This document shows, one piece after another, positions 62,176 through 64,000 of a stretch of 64,000 nucleotides of DNA (position 1 is its first letter; each line of letters opens with the position of its first letter). The notes under the pieces were generated by a model. It had not been told where the DNA came from and did not search any database. It saw nothing but the letters and a program-made list of their open reading frames with translations. A program made the translations under genes and the position numbers. The stretch is from Tetradesmus obliquus. Lineage: Eukaryota > Chlorophyta > Chlorophyceae > Sphaeropleales > Scenedesmaceae. Location of the stretch: positions 868,001 through 932,000 of the forward strand of contig CP126207.1 in assembly GCA_030272155.1 (NCBI GenBank). The letters are read 5' to 3'.

Positions 62176-64000
62176 ATGGTGCGCAAGCACCCTTCAGGAT
62201 GGAAGAGCAACCGCAGCACCACGGCCATGAGGGTGGCGGCGGTGGTGTGTGTGATAATGGCTTTGACCACAGCTGACGAAAAGTTTACGCCCGCATATTA
62301 TTACAGAGAGCAGTACCCTGACTACGCCAAGGAGGTACACGGGGACCTGAACCGGTTCTGCAAACTTCATCACAAGAACTTCACAGCAAACGGCACAGTG
62401 GCTACACCCAAGCATGGCGGCAGGCCCTCAAATGTCCCACATGCTGTCGCCTTCCATGCCAGCACAATATTCAAGGCTGGCAAGGTGGTAAAGGCCTACC
62501 CATCGGCAGATTCAAAGAGAAAGGTTGATGTGCACGTGTGGTGGACTTCAATCGAAGTCGCATGTCAGGAAAATGACACACTGCGCCAGCTGTGCACTGA
62601 CTACAACATCACACCCAAGAGACTGCTGAAGTACATGAAATGGGCTGACCCCGACCTGGTGCGCAGGAGAATAGATGTGAAGCTGGACTTGACAAAGATA
62701 CAGAAACAAAGGCGAAAGGCAGCAGCTGCGGCGCTGTGGCAGAAGTACCAAAGTGACCCCGACATGCTGCAGCGCATATATTTCATTGATGAGTGCAAAT
62801 TCTGGATGTCAGACCTGGCAGGCGGCTCCGTCAAGGTCTATTGTGATGCACACGATGAAAACGTGCATGCTGTGCTGCCATGCAAATGGATGCGCAAGGG
62901 CAAGGACGCAGAGCCGGTCAAGTTGCACTTTGTCTGCGCCGTCAACGCTGTGCACGGGCCCGTCTACTGCAAGTTTGTCACCGGCACAACAGACAACAAG
63001 GACCATGCTGGCAACCTCAATGTACCGTACATGGTGAGTGTGCGCTGCTACTGCGCAGGCGCCTGCCATCAAAAGACATGCCAGCCCTGCTGTACTGTGT
63101 AGTAACAGTCCCGCAGTGCTTTTTTTAGTGCTGTAGTGAAGCTGCAGCGCTGCCCGTCCTCTGCTGTGAACATAACAGCAGAGTAACTTGGTGACAGTAC
63201 AATGACACCACCTGCAGCAGCAAGCTGGAAACCAATGTGCAAGGATTGGTGCATGTCACATCCGCGCGTGCTCACGCGCAGCACACTGCCCCCTGGCTGC
63301 AGCCAGTTGTCATATGCTGCAGCGCAGAACTCAAAGTCGCGCTCCAGCACCTGCTGCCTGCTGCTGCTGTAATAACCCTTGTCATGACATGAGCCATCAG
63401 CTTGAATCAGCATGTTGTGCTGTGCATGGAGGAAATCAATCCGCCCATCCCACCAGTCCACTGCTACCTGAGCACACATACTGCTGCTGATGCCTAACCA
63501 ATACAGCATGCACACCAGCTGCTCCTCGCTTGTGTGCATGTAGCCCATGCATGTGCCAACCATATCAGCCAGCACACATGCACACATCTTGCACTGAAGC
63601 GCTGCTGCTGTGGCGACTGCACGCGGCGCGCAGAACTTGAAGTGCTGCACACCTGGCAAGCAGCCAGTCAAGCCCCAGAACAATCTCTGCCCCCTCATAG
63701 ACTTGGTGATGTATCTGACCTTGTCTGCACTGAGCCTGATGTAGAAGCGTCCCATCGCATCCATCCACACCGCTGCGTTGCGCTCCTGCGCTGCTAACAA
63801 GGCTGCGCGCTGCCAATCCGGCAATTCTTGCACCTGCAGTTGAAGGACAAACCAACCCAGCAGGCCAAGAGCATGACTCAGCTGGAGTTTGTTCACTGCA
63901 TGATGGAGATCAAAGACATAGCCAACCAACAGCAGGCGCAGCGCGGCACTACGCCGCTGTACATCTTTGACAACCCAAGTGTTCACCTGGGGAAGGATGG
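62176..64000 (+). CDS. Tc1/mariner-like DDE transposase (partial, runs off the window)
   Basis: Cut-and-paste transposase. Exon 1 (62176-63033) begins MVRKHPSGWKSNRSTTAMRV; a CCTGCAG just before suggests an earlier exon. An N-terminal DNA-binding part (GGRPSNVPHAVAFHASTIFK, ITPKRLLKYMKWADPDLVRR) precedes the first catalytic Asp in IYFIDECKFWMSD. After an 806-nt intron, exon 2 (63840 on) has the second catalytic motif LYIFDNPSVHLGKDG. The third acidic residue would lie beyond 64000. The junction GTACATG|GTGAGT to CACCTGCAG|TTGAAG is phase 0. The exon parts present are open with no visible damage. The intron is almost filled by an antisense reading frame. Confidence 0.8.
63069..63833 (-). CDS. 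Antisense PD-(D/E)XK nuclease-like exon inside the transposase intron
   Basis: A 254-codon minus-strand frame from a TGCAG acceptor at 63834 to a stop at 63069. N-terminal half: LPDWQRAALLAAQERNAAVW, MDAMGRFYIRLSADKV. C-terminal half: SEEQLVCMLYWLGISSSMCA, GRIDFLHAQHNMLIQADG then SCHDKG, LERDFEFCAAAYDNW, SVLRVSTRG. The order E ... DF ... (I)QxDGxxH ... RD ... LRV is that of Vsr/DUF559-type restriction-endonuclease-fold proteins, with Gln where Glu is usual, so activity is uncertain. The exon occupies all but 35 nt at one side and 6 nt at the other of the transposase intron. An upstream exon must lie beyond the window or overlap exon 2 of the transposase. Confidence 0.55.
   Translation of the reverse strand: MQELPDWQRAALLAAQERNAAVWMDAMGRFYIRLSADKVRYITKSMRGQRLFWGLTGCLPGVQHFKFCAPRAVATAAALQCKMCACVLADMVGTCMGYMHTSEEQLVCMLYWLGISSSMCAQVAVDWWDGRIDFLHAQHNMLIQADGSCHDKGYYSSSRQQVLERDFEFCAAAYDNWLQPGGSVLRVSTRGCDMHQSLHIGFQLAAAGGVIVLSPSYSAVMFTAEDGQRCSFTTALKKALRDCYYTVQQGWHVF

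Overview
The window looks like nuclear DNA of a chlorophycean green alga, perhaps Scenedesmaceae-like. Reasons: genes are split by many introns with GTGAG/GTGCG donors and TGCAG acceptors, CAG/CTG runs are everywhere, an NF-YB subunit and a STELLO-type protein are present, and there are tRNA-derived SINEs plus CACTA, Tc1/mariner-like and LINE elements. The taxonomic placement is inference from these features, not from a marker gene. Exon models below were built by hand from reading frame, splice sites and phase.

Layout. 0-0.5 kb holds the edge of a Gly/Ser-rich gene (minus). 1.4-3.1 kb is an NF-YB CCAAT-binding subunit (+) with several broken copies of its own exons. 3-9 kb is repeat-rich. 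9.1-11.5 kb is FkbM-type methyltransferase gene FkbM-1 (minus), with a decayed relative at 12.2-14.0 kb. 15.7-17.5 kb is a GT2-like glycosyltransferase (+). 18.1-23.7 kb is the left arm of a large inverted duplication that carries a GT25-like gene (minus). 23.8-31.2 kb is a long STELLO-like gene (+) with two DUF288-like halves. 31.7-35.2 kb holds a MYND-finger gene (minus) between two arrays of a TTCCCTAA motif. 37.9-38.3 kb is an FkbM pseudogene. 39.5-40.4 kb has two SINEs. 41.3-44.7 kb is FkbM-3 (minus) and 45.2-46.6 kb is FkbM-2 (minus). 47.6-57.8 kb is the right arm of the inverted duplication; it holds a 2.7-kb CACTA element, the second GT25-like gene (+), a 60-bp minisatellite and a LINE tail. 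58.5-59.7 kb is the second GT2-like gene (minus). 61.1-61.4 kb is a reverse-transcriptase fragment. 62.2-64.0 kb is a Tc1/mariner-like transposase whose intron is almost filled by an antisense nuclease-like exon.

How the genes may work together. Seven of the recognisable host genes are predicted glycan enzymes: three FkbM methyltransferases, two GT2-like and two GT25-like glycosyltransferases. The STELLO-like protein makes eight. Most start with a hydrophobic segment, as type II Golgi proteins do. A local group for cell-wall or extracellular glycan assembly is a reasonable inference.

The most striking sequence-level theme is repeated tandem duplication of exon/intron junctions in NF-YB, FkbM-1, FkbM-3, GT25 and the left-edge gene. 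In FkbM-1 the copied junctions sit inside an intron that the paralog FkbM-2 does not have, which suggests intron birth by tandem exon duplication.
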